DNA from: Verrucomicrobiaceae bacterium
GTDB lineage: Bacteria > Verrucomicrobiota > Verrucomicrobiia > Verrucomicrobiales > Verrucomicrobiaceae
Reading direction: 5' to 3'
NCBI GenBank assembly: GCA_024232965.1
Contig: JACKQF010000001.1
Span: 930,001-994,000, forward strand
Length of the DNA: 64,000 nt
Notes under the pieces: model-generated
Database searches by the model: none
What the model was told of the DNA's origin: nothing
The model's input: only the letters and a program-made list of their open reading frames with translations
Shown: piece after piece, positions 17,995 through 26,955 of the stretch
Layout of the letters: each line of letters begins with the position of its first letter
Position numbering within the stretch: position 1 is the first letter of the stretch
Made by a program: the position numbers and the translations under genes

Positions 17995-19446
17995 ATGCCT
18001 TCTGACATTCGCGCTCTTGAACCCCGGGCCCTCTGGAACTGTTTTGCTGATCTAAACGCCGTGCCGCGTCCGTCCAAGCGCGAAGAACGTGTGGTGGCTT
18101 TTGTTCGTGAGTTTGCGGAGCGGCATGGGCTGACTTCGATGGTGGATAGCGGTGGGAATGTGATCGTGAAGAAACCGGCATCTGCGGATCGTGTGGATCG
18201 TCCTGCGGTGATTCTTCAAGCGCATTTGGATATGGTGCATAAGGCGGCCAATGGGTTGAACTTTGATTTTGACCAACAGGGGATCGAGATGTGGGTGGAT
18301 GGGGATTGGGTGCGGGCTCGTGGCACGACGCTGGGTGCGGACAATGGTCTTGGCGTGGCTGCGATCTTGGCTGTGTTAGCGTCCAAAGACATGTCGCATC
18401 CCCCGCTTGAGGCCTTGTTCACCATTGATGAAGAGCAGGGGATGTCGGGCGCGCTGGCTTTGCAACCGGGCTTATTGACGGGGAAGACGATGCTGAATTT
18501 GGATTCCGAAGAGGACGACGCCTTTACGATTGGCTGCGCGGGTGGAACTGACACGCTGGTGACTTTCGAATACGCTGATGCGGCTTATGTTGCCGAGGAG
18601 GTATTCGTGGCGATTAAGATTTCTGGTCTGCGCGGTGGGCATTCAGGACTGCAAATCCACGAGGGTCGTGCCAATGCGATCAAGCTGATGGCGCGCATTC
18701 TTGGTGCCTGCGGCGAAGAAGTGGTGGCCTTGTCATCGCTGCGTGGCGGTAGTGCGCGCAATGCAATCCCTGCTGAGTGCCAGGCGGAAGTGGTGGTTAT
18801 CGATGCGGAGCGTTTCGAAGCGGCATTTCGGCGCGAGGTGGCGGGAATCCAAGAGGAGTATCGCTTGATTGAGCCAAGAATGAGCATCGTTGCTGAGCTC
18901 GCTGATTCGCGCGACGGGATCATCCTTGCCATGTCACCCAATGACCAGCGGTCCTTAGTCTTGGCGCTCAGGGCGGTGGTGAATGGGGTGTATCGGATGA
19001 GTCCAGTGGTGCCGAATTTGGTGGAGGCCTCGTCTAATCTCTCACTGATTGAATTGGGCAATGGGCGTGCGGAGTGGAGTGGCCTGCAGCGCAGTTCTGT
19101 GGATTCGAGCAAGCTGGATGTGGCCAGCGCCTTTGCTGCGCCGTTTCAGATGATGAAGGCGGAGGTGTGGCATGCGGATGGCTATCCAGGTTGGAGCCCG
19201 AGCGCAGAGTCGCCGATCCTGGAGAAGATGAAGGCGATCTACCTCGATCTCTTCGGACATGAGGTGAAGGTCGGGGCCTGTCATGCGGGGCTCGAATGTG
19301 GCGTGATCGGCATCGCTTATCCTGGGCTGGACATGATTTCGTTTGGTCCAACGATTCATGAGGCTCACTCGGAGAAAGAGTGCGCGAGTATCTCCTCGGC
19401 GCAGAAGTTCTGGAGGTTGCTGACGAAGACCTTGTCGGAGATGTAG
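17995..19446 (+). CDS. pepD: Cytosolic non-specific dipeptidase (aminoacyl-histidine dipeptidase, M20C)
   Basis: A 483-residue metallopeptidase hydrolysing Xaa-His and other dipeptides in the cytoplasm. The di-zinc ligands of the M20 fold are visible: QAHLDMVH, GADNGLGVAA, the catalytic DEEQGMSGA, NLDSEEDD, and the C-terminal TIHEAHSEKE. The lid/dimerisation domain lies between residues about 190 and 370. It lacks a signal peptide. It converges on the sialidase gene. Confidence 0.95.
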   Translation: MPSDIRALEPRALWNCFADLNAVPRPSKREERVVAFVREFAERHGLTSMVDSGGNVIVKKPASADRVDRPAVILQAHLDMVHKAANGLNFDFDQQGIEMWVDGDWVRARGTTLGADNGLGVAAILAVLASKDMSHPPLEALFTIDEEQGMSGALALQPGLLTGKTMLNLDSEEDDAFTIGCAGGTDTLVTFEYADAAYVAEEVFVAIKISGLRGGHSGLQIHEGRANAIKLMARILGACGEEVVALSSLRGGSARNAIPAECQAEVVVIDAERFEAAFRREVAGIQEEYRLIEPRMSIVAELADSRDGIILAMSPNDQRSLVLALRAVVNGVYRMSPVVPNLVEASSNLSLIELGNGRAEWSGLQRSSVDSSKLDVASAFAAPFQMMKAEVWHADGYPGWSPSAESPILEKMKAIYLDLFGHEVKVGACHAGLECGVIGIAYPGLDMISFGPTIHEAHSEKECASISSAQKFWRLLTKTLSEM

Positions 19447-19448
19447 TT

Positions 19449-19463
19449 TCGATTGTGAATCGA
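19449..19463. terminator. Small dyad between convergent pepD and sialidase genes
   Basis: TCGATT-GTG-AATCGA fills the 19-base gap between the two convergent stop codons. A shared bidirectional terminator is possible, but the stem has only six pairs and no U-tract follows on either strand. Confidence 0.25.
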
Positions 19464-19465
19464 TG

Positions 19466-21223
19466 CTACTTCAGCTTCTCAATCGGGATCACTGCCATCT
19501 CGGCGCTGTTGAGGTTCCCTTTGCGTCCTCCGTTGTTTGAGAATCCGACGTACAAGTTGCCGTCGTGTTCGATGGCGCATGGATAGGATAGGCTGGCGAT
19601 TGGGAGGGATTCGCCGGGGCCTGAGTGCACGGCATGGCGGATGACGAAGACTTTGCTGAAGGTTTCCTGACCGGGTTGGCTAATTGCAATGGTCAGGGGG
19701 GCGCGACGCCCCCCGTTGTTAGCGGCAGTGGTGCACACGAGATATCGCTGGCCCGTGCTGAGGATTCCCGCAGCGGGTTTGGAGGTGGTCATGGGCAGGT
19801 TGCTTTCGCCCATGATGCTCCAGGTGCGGCCGTAGTCGGTGCTCTTGGAGATCAGGGCGAGCGCTTTGGGTCCGTAGCGGGCGATGTTGAGCACGTTCGC
19901 CCCATCGACGATCACGCTGGACTCTCCCCACAGCTTGAGGCCTTCGTGGACAGGGATGCTGACGAAAGCCCATTTGGTGAAGTCATCACCGTGACTGATC
20001 GCAACGGCGGCAGGAAAGGTCTTGGTGCTGGAATAAGGGCCGGCGCTGATGCCGGGCATGATCCAGTTGCCGTCGTTCATCTTTATCGGCTGGTTCAGTG
20101 CCCAAAAGCCATTCTCAATCACGACGCCGTGCTTGACCCATTGGCCGGTCGCTTCATCCAGCGAGTAGGCACGCGTATGGATGCGTTCCATTTTGTTGTA
20201 GTAGGCCCCGTGAAATGCCCAAAGCTGCCCGTCGTGCGAAACAAATACGCCGTGGCTGATCGCGAGATTTTCTTCCTCTCCCGCATCGATTGTTCGGAGT
20301 TCGCTCCATGTGTTGCCTTCGTCCTCGCTGACGCGATACTGGGCTTCTTCGGTGACTGTGTTCTCTGCACCTTTGTTGTGGCCGATGGAGGCGTAGAGCT
20401 TTCCCTTGTGCCATGCGAGGCCGACGCCATGCAGGAAGGTGTAGCCGTCTGCTGGCTTGTCCCACTTCTTGATGACGTGAAATTTGACGCCATCGAGCAC
20501 CGGCAGGTCCTTTGCCTCTGCGAGCTTCTTTGAGTCGTCCCATAGTGGAAAATCAGCCAGCTTGGGCTTTGGTAGGTCGTGGGTGGTGGTGACGGGATGG
20601 TAGCTTGATGTGATCTCCTCTGCGGTCTTCACGCGAGGCTCGAACTCCACCTCGTCAAGAGCACCCAAGAAGGTCTGGCGCAGATGGCCGCCGTCATCGA
20701 TGCCTCCCAAGGTGATGGAGGCTTGCGTCGCTGAGATTGGCGCTTTGAGGGTTGTTTCACCTACAGGTTTTCCATTCAAATACAACGCGGCTCTGCCATT
20801 GCCCACAGTTAGGGTGACGCGATGCCAATGACCTGCCGTGATCGGCTCTTTGCATGAAATGGTGCTCCACCCGCCTTGGTGTAGGTAGGCTTTTACATGG
20901 CCGTCGGGTTCAAGAATGAGGCCCCACTCGCGCTCGTTGAGCTTGTAGCGGTTCTTTCCCACGATCATTTGCTGTGAATTCTCCAGTACATAGGGATTGA
21001 ACCAACTGGAGATCGTGAAAGCGGGTGTCGAAGTGAGTGCAGCGCTGTCTTTGAGCTCGATCAACGAACTGCCATCGAGTGCTAGGCATTGCCCAATCGC
21101 ACCTATGGCACTGCGGGGCTCTCCTTGGGGGATGAGCCCCGCATCAACCTTCTCCAGTGGCCATCGCTCTGCAAACAACGTTCCGAGGCACAGTAGGCTG
21201 AAGACGGCGGTCAGGCGTTTCAT
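19466..21223 (-). CDS. Exported sialidase-like protein with N-terminal LamG-type domain
   Basis: A 585-residue secreted protein. A signal peptide (MKRLTAVFSLLCLGTLFA) is followed by a concanavalin-like LamG domain (about 45-200, with SSWFNPYV and LYLNGKPVGETTL) and a sialidase-type beta-propeller. Two Asp-box repeats are clear: SEDEGNTW and STDYGRTW. The fold is used by exo-alpha-sialidases and by other glycan-binding or hydrolysing enzymes, so substrate is uncertain. It is the last gene of the minus-strand run PL1-like lyase, GntP permease, sialidase, with 18 bases to the permease gene, suggesting one transcript. Confidence 0.82.
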   Translation of the reverse strand: MKRLTAVFSLLCLGTLFAERWPLEKVDAGLIPQGEPRSAIGAIGQCLALDGSSLIELKDSAALTSTPAFTISSWFNPYVLENSQQMIVGKNRYKLNEREWGLILEPDGHVKAYLHQGGWSTISCKEPITAGHWHRVTLTVGNGRAALYLNGKPVGETTLKAPISATQASITLGGIDDGGHLRQTFLGALDEVEFEPRVKTAEEITSSYHPVTTTHDLPKPKLADFPLWDDSKKLAEAKDLPVLDGVKFHVIKKWDKPADGYTFLHGVGLAWHKGKLYASIGHNKGAENTVTEEAQYRVSEDEGNTWSELRTIDAGEEENLAISHGVFVSHDGQLWAFHGAYYNKMERIHTRAYSLDEATGQWVKHGVVIENGFWALNQPIKMNDGNWIMPGISAGPYSSTKTFPAAVAISHGDDFTKWAFVSIPVHEGLKLWGESSVIVDGANVLNIARYGPKALALISKSTDYGRTWSIMGESNLPMTTSKPAAGILSTGQRYLVCTTAANNGGRRAPLTIAISQPGQETFSKVFVIRHAVHSGPGESLPIASLSYPCAIEHDGNLYVGFSNNGGRKGNLNSAEMAVIPIEKLK

Positions 21224-21241
21224 AGTGGCGACGTTCCGACC

Positions 21242-22756
21242 TTAGATCAGCGGCATCAGCTTGGACATCGCGAAGGTGATGATGAGGCCGGTGAGGGAGA
21301 TGATGGTGAGGAGGATGGTGAAGCTCTTCAGCATCTCGCGCTCGGTAAGTCCTGCCAAACGGGAGACGACCCAGAAGCCACTGTCATTCATCCATGAGCA
21401 GGCCATGGCTCCCCAGCCGATGGCGAGGAAGACGTAGATGCGATTGTACTCCAAAGTCGCGCCATCAAGTAGCGGTGCGATGATGGCGGAGGCGGTGATC
21501 ATCGAAACGGTGGCAGACCCTTGAGCAATGCGGACGACGAAAGACACGAGCCAGCCGAGGAGGACAAGGTTCATGGCGTAACCGGAGGCGACTTCCTTCA
21601 CGGCGTCGCCGACCCCGGCGCTGCGCAGCATGAGGCCAAAGGCACCGCCTGCACTGGTGATCAGGATGATCATGCCGGCTGTCTCAAGTGGAGGCCCGAT
21701 CATTTTTTCCAGGCTGCCAAGTCCGAGACGGCACTGGCGGGCGAGGGTCCCGAGGGAGATCAGGGCTCCCAGTAGAAGCGCGATGTTTTTGTGACCGACA
21801 AAGTCCACATAGGTGCGGATGGAATTAAAGCTTTCGTCTCCACCAAAGAGACCTTGAGCAGAGACTGCCCAGGCGGTGCCGCCACCCGCGGAGTCGCCGA
21901 TCACCTTGAACACGGACGAGGCGCTGATGAGCACGATGGGGAGGATGACTGGAAGAATCGACAGCCAGAAAGAGGGGAGATCGCTGGTCTTTTTGTCAAC
22001 GATGGCGCTGAGATCACTGAGGGATGTTCCGGGTGTTTCGCGGAGAGGAATCTCCATGCGTTTGTTGAACCAGACGCAGGCCATGTAGCCAACGATGGCC
22101 GGAAGCAACCCGCCAAGGAGGCCACCCATGATGGAGACGCCCACGTCCATTTTTAGCGTGTCCACCATGGCGATCGGGCCAGGGTGGGGAACGGTGAGCG
22201 AGTGGGTGATGACGCCACCACAGGAGACGGCCAGCACATAGAGGAGATAGTCCTTGCCCGTTCGAACTCGCAGTGCCTTGGCTAGCGGTGCCATGAGCAT
22301 GAACATGGTGTCGAAGAAGATCGGAACGCTGAGGAAGTAGGTGCTCCACATCAAGGCCCAGCCGGCGTGTTTTTCGCCAAAGAACCCGAGGAAGGCGCGC
22401 ACGACTCTGTCTGCGGCACCGCTCTCCATGAGGGCCATGCCGATGATGGAGGCCAGGGCGATGGAGATGGCGATGTCGCGGGCGGTATCGCCAAGGCCTT
22501 TGGAGACTAGCTCGACGGTGCCTGTGAGGAAGGGCATGTCCGTTGCCTTGCCGTCCTTACCGATGATACTGAAGGTGTCCTTGTCCGCGATCAGTCCCGC
22601 GAGCAATGCTGCGAACATCAGCGCCATGAAGGGATGCATTCGTAGTTTTCCAATCATGATCATCAAGGAGATGACGCTGATGGCGAGGACGACAAATGGC
22701 CACGTATTGATGGCTGAGGTGGCGGCTTGGGCTAGAAAAACGGTCATGGCGGTCAT
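21242..22756 (-). CDS. GntP-family gluconate/sugar-acid:H+ permease
   Basis: A 504-residue polytopic inner-membrane transporter with about 12-14 hydrophobic helices. Family-like segments include VPIFFDTMFMLMAPLAKALRV, SLTVPHPGPIAMVDTL and the C-terminal GWGAMACSWMNDSGFWVVS. GntP members import gluconate, idonate or other sugar acids by proton symport. It sits between a PL1-like polysaccharide lyase and a sialidase on the same strand, which suggests it takes up a uronate-type product. The actual substrate cannot be read from the sequence. Confidence 0.93.
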   Translation of the reverse strand: MTAMTVFLAQAATSAINTWPFVVLAISVISLMIMIGKLRMHPFMALMFAALLAGLIADKDTFSIIGKDGKATDMPFLTGTVELVSKGLGDTARDIAISIALASIIGMALMESGAADRVVRAFLGFFGEKHAGWALMWSTYFLSVPIFFDTMFMLMAPLAKALRVRTGKDYLLYVLAVSCGGVITHSLTVPHPGPIAMVDTLKMDVGVSIMGGLLGGLLPAIVGYMACVWFNKRMEIPLRETPGTSLSDLSAIVDKKTSDLPSFWLSILPVILPIVLISASSVFKVIGDSAGGGTAWAVSAQGLFGGDESFNSIRTYVDFVGHKNIALLLGALISLGTLARQCRLGLGSLEKMIGPPLETAGMIILITSAGGAFGLMLRSAGVGDAVKEVASGYAMNLVLLGWLVSFVVRIAQGSATVSMITASAIIAPLLDGATLEYNRIYVFLAIGWGAMACSWMNDSGFWVVSRLAGLTEREMLKSFTILLTIISLTGLIITFAMSKLMPLI

Positions 22757-22818
22757 GCTGAACGTTGGCGAGAGCCCAATCCAGCCAAAAATTGCAGTAA
22801 TGCCAAACTCTGCCGAAT

Positions 22819-24135
22819 TCAGCGACCCAAAAGAAGCTCTACGGGACCGACGGAGCTACGTTTGTTTCCGTCGAGATCAGGCCAGCCACCGACTTTGTCC
22901 TGGGACGAAATGGGATCGCGATTGCGGTGCTTTACGATATCTTCGATGATCCGGGCATCGGCGAAGTCGCGGGCATGGGAGCAGCCGACGGTGGCCAAAA
23001 AGCGCTGCCAATCGCCAAAGGCTCGGGCTGCGGGCGGTGGGTTCGGCGAGGTAAAGATCCGCTCATTGCGGATTTGTTTTTGGGCTCCTGAGGGTGCGTC
23101 CGTCAAACGTTTGCCGTCTTCCGTGATGCAGAGTTTGGAGGCAGGCGTTGGGCCTTCCAGAATGGCGGAGCCATTGTCATCAATGCCGACACGGACGTTG
23201 GAGGCGGTGCCGTGTTTGATGATGATCTCGACGGGGCGATTTTGCGAGGCATCGCCAGCGATGTATTCATTGGCGATGAATTGAAATTGGAAGCTCTTGC
23301 CGACTGCATCACTTTTGTGATCCTCGACGCCAGCGGTGTAGCGGCTACCGGAGCGCTGGTAGTCGAACATGACATTGCCGATGGCCTCCATTTTCACATT
23401 CCACCGATCTTTTTTGCGGATGTCGTTGGCCTCAAATTGGGGGCCGCGCATGATGTAGTGGGCAAAGAGGCAGCGATACACGGTCAAGGTGCTGGCGCTC
23501 GCATTGAGAGCGAAGGCGTGGTTGTCGCCATACGGGTGAAGCTTCCAGTTGCTGAGGGGTTCCGCAAAGATGCACCACTGCGCAGTGACCTCCTGGCAAC
23601 GTACGACGCTGAGGAGTTCATCGCAGCACCATGAGAGCGAGAGGTGATCGAGAAGAACACGGCGGCAGTCGCGCAGGCCGATGCAGTCGAGCCCAGAGGA
23701 ATTCTTCGGACGCTTGCGCTTCTCGCGACGATTTCGTTCGATGGTTGAATCATCGCCAAGTCTGACCCGGAAGTTCCGCAGGATAATATCGCTGCATCCT
23801 TCGAACTCCAAGGAGCCTCCTCGTATACAAACTCCAAGCGCTGGGGCATCTCGGCCATCCACCGTGACCCGTCCTTGGCGGATGATGATGCGGTCTTTTA
23901 GCGAGATCGTTCCAGCAACGCCGAATCGAATGATTCGCGGGCCTGGTTGGGTGAGTGCCCACCGCAACATGCCGGGTTTAGGCTGGCGCACATCGTCGTC
24001 GAGCCTGGTCACCATTAAGACGTTGCCGCCTTCGCCGCCGCGCGAACTCGAGCCAAAGCCGAATGCTTTTTCTGCATGCAGGGCGGGCGCTGCCCACAGG
24101 ACTGCAATGAGAGCGATTGCGTGGGTGGGTATCAT
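22819..24135 (-). CDS. Exported pectate-lyase-like (PL1-type) beta-helix protein
   Basis: A 438-residue secreted protein with a signal peptide cleaved near APALHAEKA. The N-terminal pattern AFGFGSSSRGGEGGNVLMVT, LRWALTQPGPRIIRF and RVTVDGRDAP is the PL1 pectate lyase opening, followed by right-handed beta-helix rungs (CSDIILRNFRVR, DCIGLRDCRRVLLDHLSLSW, EVTAQWCIFAEPL). PL1 enzymes cleave polygalacturonate by beta-elimination. Verrucomicrobial and planctomycete relatives are numerous and few are characterised, so pectin itself may not be the substrate. It is the first gene of the minus-strand carbohydrate run and divergent from the sulfatase. Confidence 0.84.
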   Translation of the reverse strand: MIPTHAIALIAVLWAAPALHAEKAFGFGSSSRGGEGGNVLMVTRLDDDVRQPKPGMLRWALTQPGPRIIRFGVAGTISLKDRIIIRQGRVTVDGRDAPALGVCIRGGSLEFEGCSDIILRNFRVRLGDDSTIERNRREKRKRPKNSSGLDCIGLRDCRRVLLDHLSLSWCCDELLSVVRCQEVTAQWCIFAEPLSNWKLHPYGDNHAFALNASASTLTVYRCLFAHYIMRGPQFEANDIRKKDRWNVKMEAIGNVMFDYQRSGSRYTAGVEDHKSDAVGKSFQFQFIANEYIAGDASQNRPVEIIIKHGTASNVRVGIDDNGSAILEGPTPASKLCITEDGKRLTDAPSGAQKQIRNERIFTSPNPPPAARAFGDWQRFLATVGCSHARDFADARIIEDIVKHRNRDPISSQDKVGGWPDLDGNKRSSVGPVELLLGR

Positions 24136-24250
24136 AAGGCGTTGAATGCTATACGTGGGAAGTCGCGCTGTGGCGAAGATTCATCACTATTTTTCGGCAG
24201 CCACTCGTCGAGCGCAATCTCATGCAGCGTAGCTTCGTTAACTTGGAGTC

Positions 24251-25609
24251 ATGACTTTGAAAACCAATCTCCTGGGGGCCTGTCTTGCGGCTCTTTGCCT
24301 CGTTCAAAACGCGAGTGCAGCGACGCCACCGAACATTGTGTTCATCATGGCAGATGATCTGGGTTGGGCGGATGTGGCGTTTCATGGGGGTAATGCTCCG
24401 ACGCCGAACCTGGACAAATTGGCTGCTGAAAATTTGGAACTCACTCACCACTACGTTGCGCCAGTCTGCAGCCCCACACGCACGGCACTGATGACGGGTC
24501 GCTTTTGGAGCCGTTTTGGCGTGACGCAACCGCAGAACAATCGAGCATTGCCGTGGGACACCGTTACCTTGCCTCGCGCATTGAAGTCGGTAGGGTATGA
24601 CACTTGTCTGACGGGGAAGTGGCACCTGGGCTCGTTGCCAGAAGAGGGGCCCAACCACTTTGGATTTGATCATGCCTATGGATCGTTGGCTGGCGGTGTC
24701 GGGCCCTGGGACCACTCCTATAAGAAGGGGCCGTTTTCAGTCACTTGGCATCGCGATGAAAAGTTGATCTCCGAGCAGGGGCATGTGACGGACCTGATCA
24801 CGGCGGAGGCGGTCAAGTGGATTGGCGAGCGCGGAGCAGCGCCGTTCTTTCTCTATGTGCCCTTTACTGCGGTGCACTTACCGCTCAAGGAGCCGACGGA
24901 ATGGGAGTCTCGTGTGCCTGTCTCCATCACCGGCGAGGTGGCCCGACACTACGCTGCCAGCATCATGCACTTGGACGACAGTGTGGCGAAGATCATTGCT
25001 GCACTTGAAAAGGCAGGCAAGCGGGAGAACACGCTGCTGGTCTTCACCAGCGACAACGGTGGCAGCACTTCCGAGAACAACGACACAAAGTATCCCGCCG
25101 ACGACTATCCCAACGGTTCCATTCCTGGCAACAATCTACCGCTGCGAGGCAAGAAGGGCGATGTCTACGAAGGCGGAATTCGGGTGCCAGCAATTGTCAG
25201 TTGGCCAGGTGTGGTCGGTGCAGGAAAGACAGCGATACCCTTTCACATCGCGGATTGGATGCCGACATTTTGCTCAGCGGCAGGGGCGAAGCCGCAGGGC
25301 GATCTGCGCTGGGATGGTGCCGATATGTCCGACGTCTTGAAGGCGGGAAGCAAAGCCGAAAAGGCGGCGCGGATGCTGTATTGGACAGCGCCAGGGTTCA
25401 ACTCGGTCGCGGTGTCGGATGGGACTTGGAAATTGATCGTGTCTGGCAAGGGCGACAAGAAGACCTCTGCGCTATTTAACATCGCCGCAGACCCAAGTGA
25501 AGAGTCGGATCTTAGCGATAAGGAGCCTGCGATGTTGGCGAAGATGAGCGCGGCGCTGGCGGAGATCTCTGCCAGCGACAACGACCGCAAGGTGGCCCGG
25601 GAAAAGTGA
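24251..25609 (+). CDS. Exported arylsulfatase-type sulfatase
   Basis: A 452-residue type I sulfatase with a signal peptide (to about Ala24). Metal ligands Asp35-Asp36 occur in IMADDLGWAD. The formylglycine signature is CSPTRTALMTGR with Cys73 as the residue to be oxidised by a sulfatase-maturing enzyme encoded elsewhere. TGKWHLG and TSDNGG complete the active site. Such enzymes remove sulfate esters from glycans. Its position, divergent from the lyase-permease-sialidase run with 115 bases between, suggests work on the same sulfated polymer. Its stop codon directly abuts that of the convergent lysC. Confidence 0.95.
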   Translation: MTLKTNLLGACLAALCLVQNASAATPPNIVFIMADDLGWADVAFHGGNAPTPNLDKLAAENLELTHHYVAPVCSPTRTALMTGRFWSRFGVTQPQNNRALPWDTVTLPRALKSVGYDTCLTGKWHLGSLPEEGPNHFGFDHAYGSLAGGVGPWDHSYKKGPFSVTWHRDEKLISEQGHVTDLITAEAVKWIGERGAAPFFLYVPFTAVHLPLKEPTEWESRVPVSITGEVARHYAASIMHLDDSVAKIIAALEKAGKRENTLLVFTSDNGGSTSENNDTKYPADDYPNGSIPGNNLPLRGKKGDVYEGGIRVPAIVSWPGVVGAGKTAIPFHIADWMPTFCSAAGAKPQGDLRWDGADMSDVLKAGSKAEKAARMLYWTAPGFNSVAVSDGTWKLIVSGKGDKKTSALFNIAADPSEESDLSDKEPAMLAKMSAALAEISASDNDRKVAREK

Positions 25610-26827
25610 TCAGGCGTCGAGTCCGAAGGCGGTGTGAACGGCGCGCGCAGCGCGTTCGATCTCGGCTTCGTCCACGGTGACTGCCACTTTGATTTCCGAT
25701 GTGGAGATCATCTGGATGTTGATCGATGCGTCTGCCAGTGCTCCGAACATACGGGCGGCGACGCCGGAATGGCTGCGCATGCCAATGCCGACAACACTGA
25801 GTTTGGCGATACCTGCCTGAACCCGCATGGCGACATCTTTGCCCAGATCTGGAAGCACTGGTTTCAGGGCTTCTTCTGCTTTGGCGAGCTCTGCTGCGCT
25901 GAGGGTAAAGGAGATGTCGGTCGTGCTATGGAACGAGACGTTCTGCACGATCATGTCAATGACGATGCCTGCTTTTGCCAGCGCGCCGAAGATGATGGAG
26001 GAGATCCCGGGGCGGTCGGGCACGTCGTCGATGGTGACTTTCGCCTGATTGCGTTCGAGACTGACGCCGCGAACGACGACGGATTCCATGCCTTGGTTTT
26101 CTTCTTTCACGAGGGTGCCGGGGTTATTGTTCATGCTGTTGCGCACTTCAAAGCGGACGCCAAATTTTTTGGCAAATTCGACGGAGCGGCTTTGCATCAC
26201 CTTGGAGCCGCTGCTGGCCATCTCTAGCATCTCGTCGTAACTGATTTCGGGAATCTTTTGGGCGACTTTGACCACCCGTGGGTCGCAAGTATAGACGCCA
26301 TCGACATCGGTGAAGATCTGGCAGAGGTCGGCCTTGATTGCCCCAGCCATCGCAATCGCTGTCAGGTCAGAACCGCCGCGACCGAGCGTGGTGATTTCTC
26401 CGCTCTGGTTCTGGCCTTGGAATCCGGCCAGCATGACGATGTTGCCCTCGTCCAGCATGCGGCGCACGGCGTCGGGAGTGATGTTGACGATGCGGGCCTT
26501 GGTATGGACGCCATCGGTGGAGATGCCGGCTTGAGCTCCCGTTAATGAGACGGCTTTGCCACCCATGTCGTTGATCGCCATGGCGGTGAGGGCGATGGTG
26601 GTCTGCTCTCCGGTAGCCAGCAGCACATCCATTTCACGCTCAGTCGGGTCACTGGAGACGGCTTTGGAAAGCTTGATGAGGTTGTCAGTGACGCCGGACA
26701 TGGCAGACACAACGGCGACGACTTGGTTGCCTGCGCGTTGAGTCTCCAAAATGCGCTGGGCGCAATTGCGGATGCGTTCTGGGGTGCCGACGGAGGTGCC
26801 GCCGTACTTCTGGACAATAAGAGCCAT
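25610..26827 (-). CDS. lysC: Aspartate kinase
   Basis: First enzyme of the aspartate pathway to lysine, methionine, threonine and diaminopimelate. The start MALIVQKYGGTSVG is canonical (405 residues); an in-frame start 18 codons upstream is rejected. The kinase domain shows KYGGTSVG, GRGGSDLTA and the SGSKVMQSRSVEFA segment, and the C-terminus has two ACT-type regulatory domains (from about residue 265), where lysine or threonine feedback normally acts. It stands alone, without other aspartate-pathway genes nearby. Confidence 0.97.
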   Translation of the reverse strand: MALIVQKYGGTSVGTPERIRNCAQRILETQRAGNQVVAVVSAMSGVTDNLIKLSKAVSSDPTEREMDVLLATGEQTTIALTAMAINDMGGKAVSLTGAQAGISTDGVHTKARIVNITPDAVRRMLDEGNIVMLAGFQGQNQSGEITTLGRGGSDLTAIAMAGAIKADLCQIFTDVDGVYTCDPRVVKVAQKIPEISYDEMLEMASSGSKVMQSRSVEFAKKFGVRFEVRNSMNNNPGTLVKEENQGMESVVVRGVSLERNQAKVTIDDVPDRPGISSIIFGALAKAGIVIDMIVQNVSFHSTTDISFTLSAAELAKAEEALKPVLPDLGKDVAMRVQAGIAKLSVVGIGMRSHSGVAARMFGALADASINIQMISTSEIKVAVTVDEAEIERAARAVHTAFGLDA

Positions 26828-26955
26828 GGCTGAAAAGGGCGCGCAGTGTGACACGGAACGCGGGCGAATCAAGGGGATCATCGCCGAGATTCACTGGCTG
26901 CTCGTCGGAGGCTCTTGGCGGCTACCGTGCAGTTTGGGTGGGAACCTTTGCGCCG

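Noticed and set aside
19625..20533. Long plus-strand frame antisense to the sialidase gene
   Set aside because: Reads as mirrored coding periodicity of the sialidase. No start context or motif supports it.
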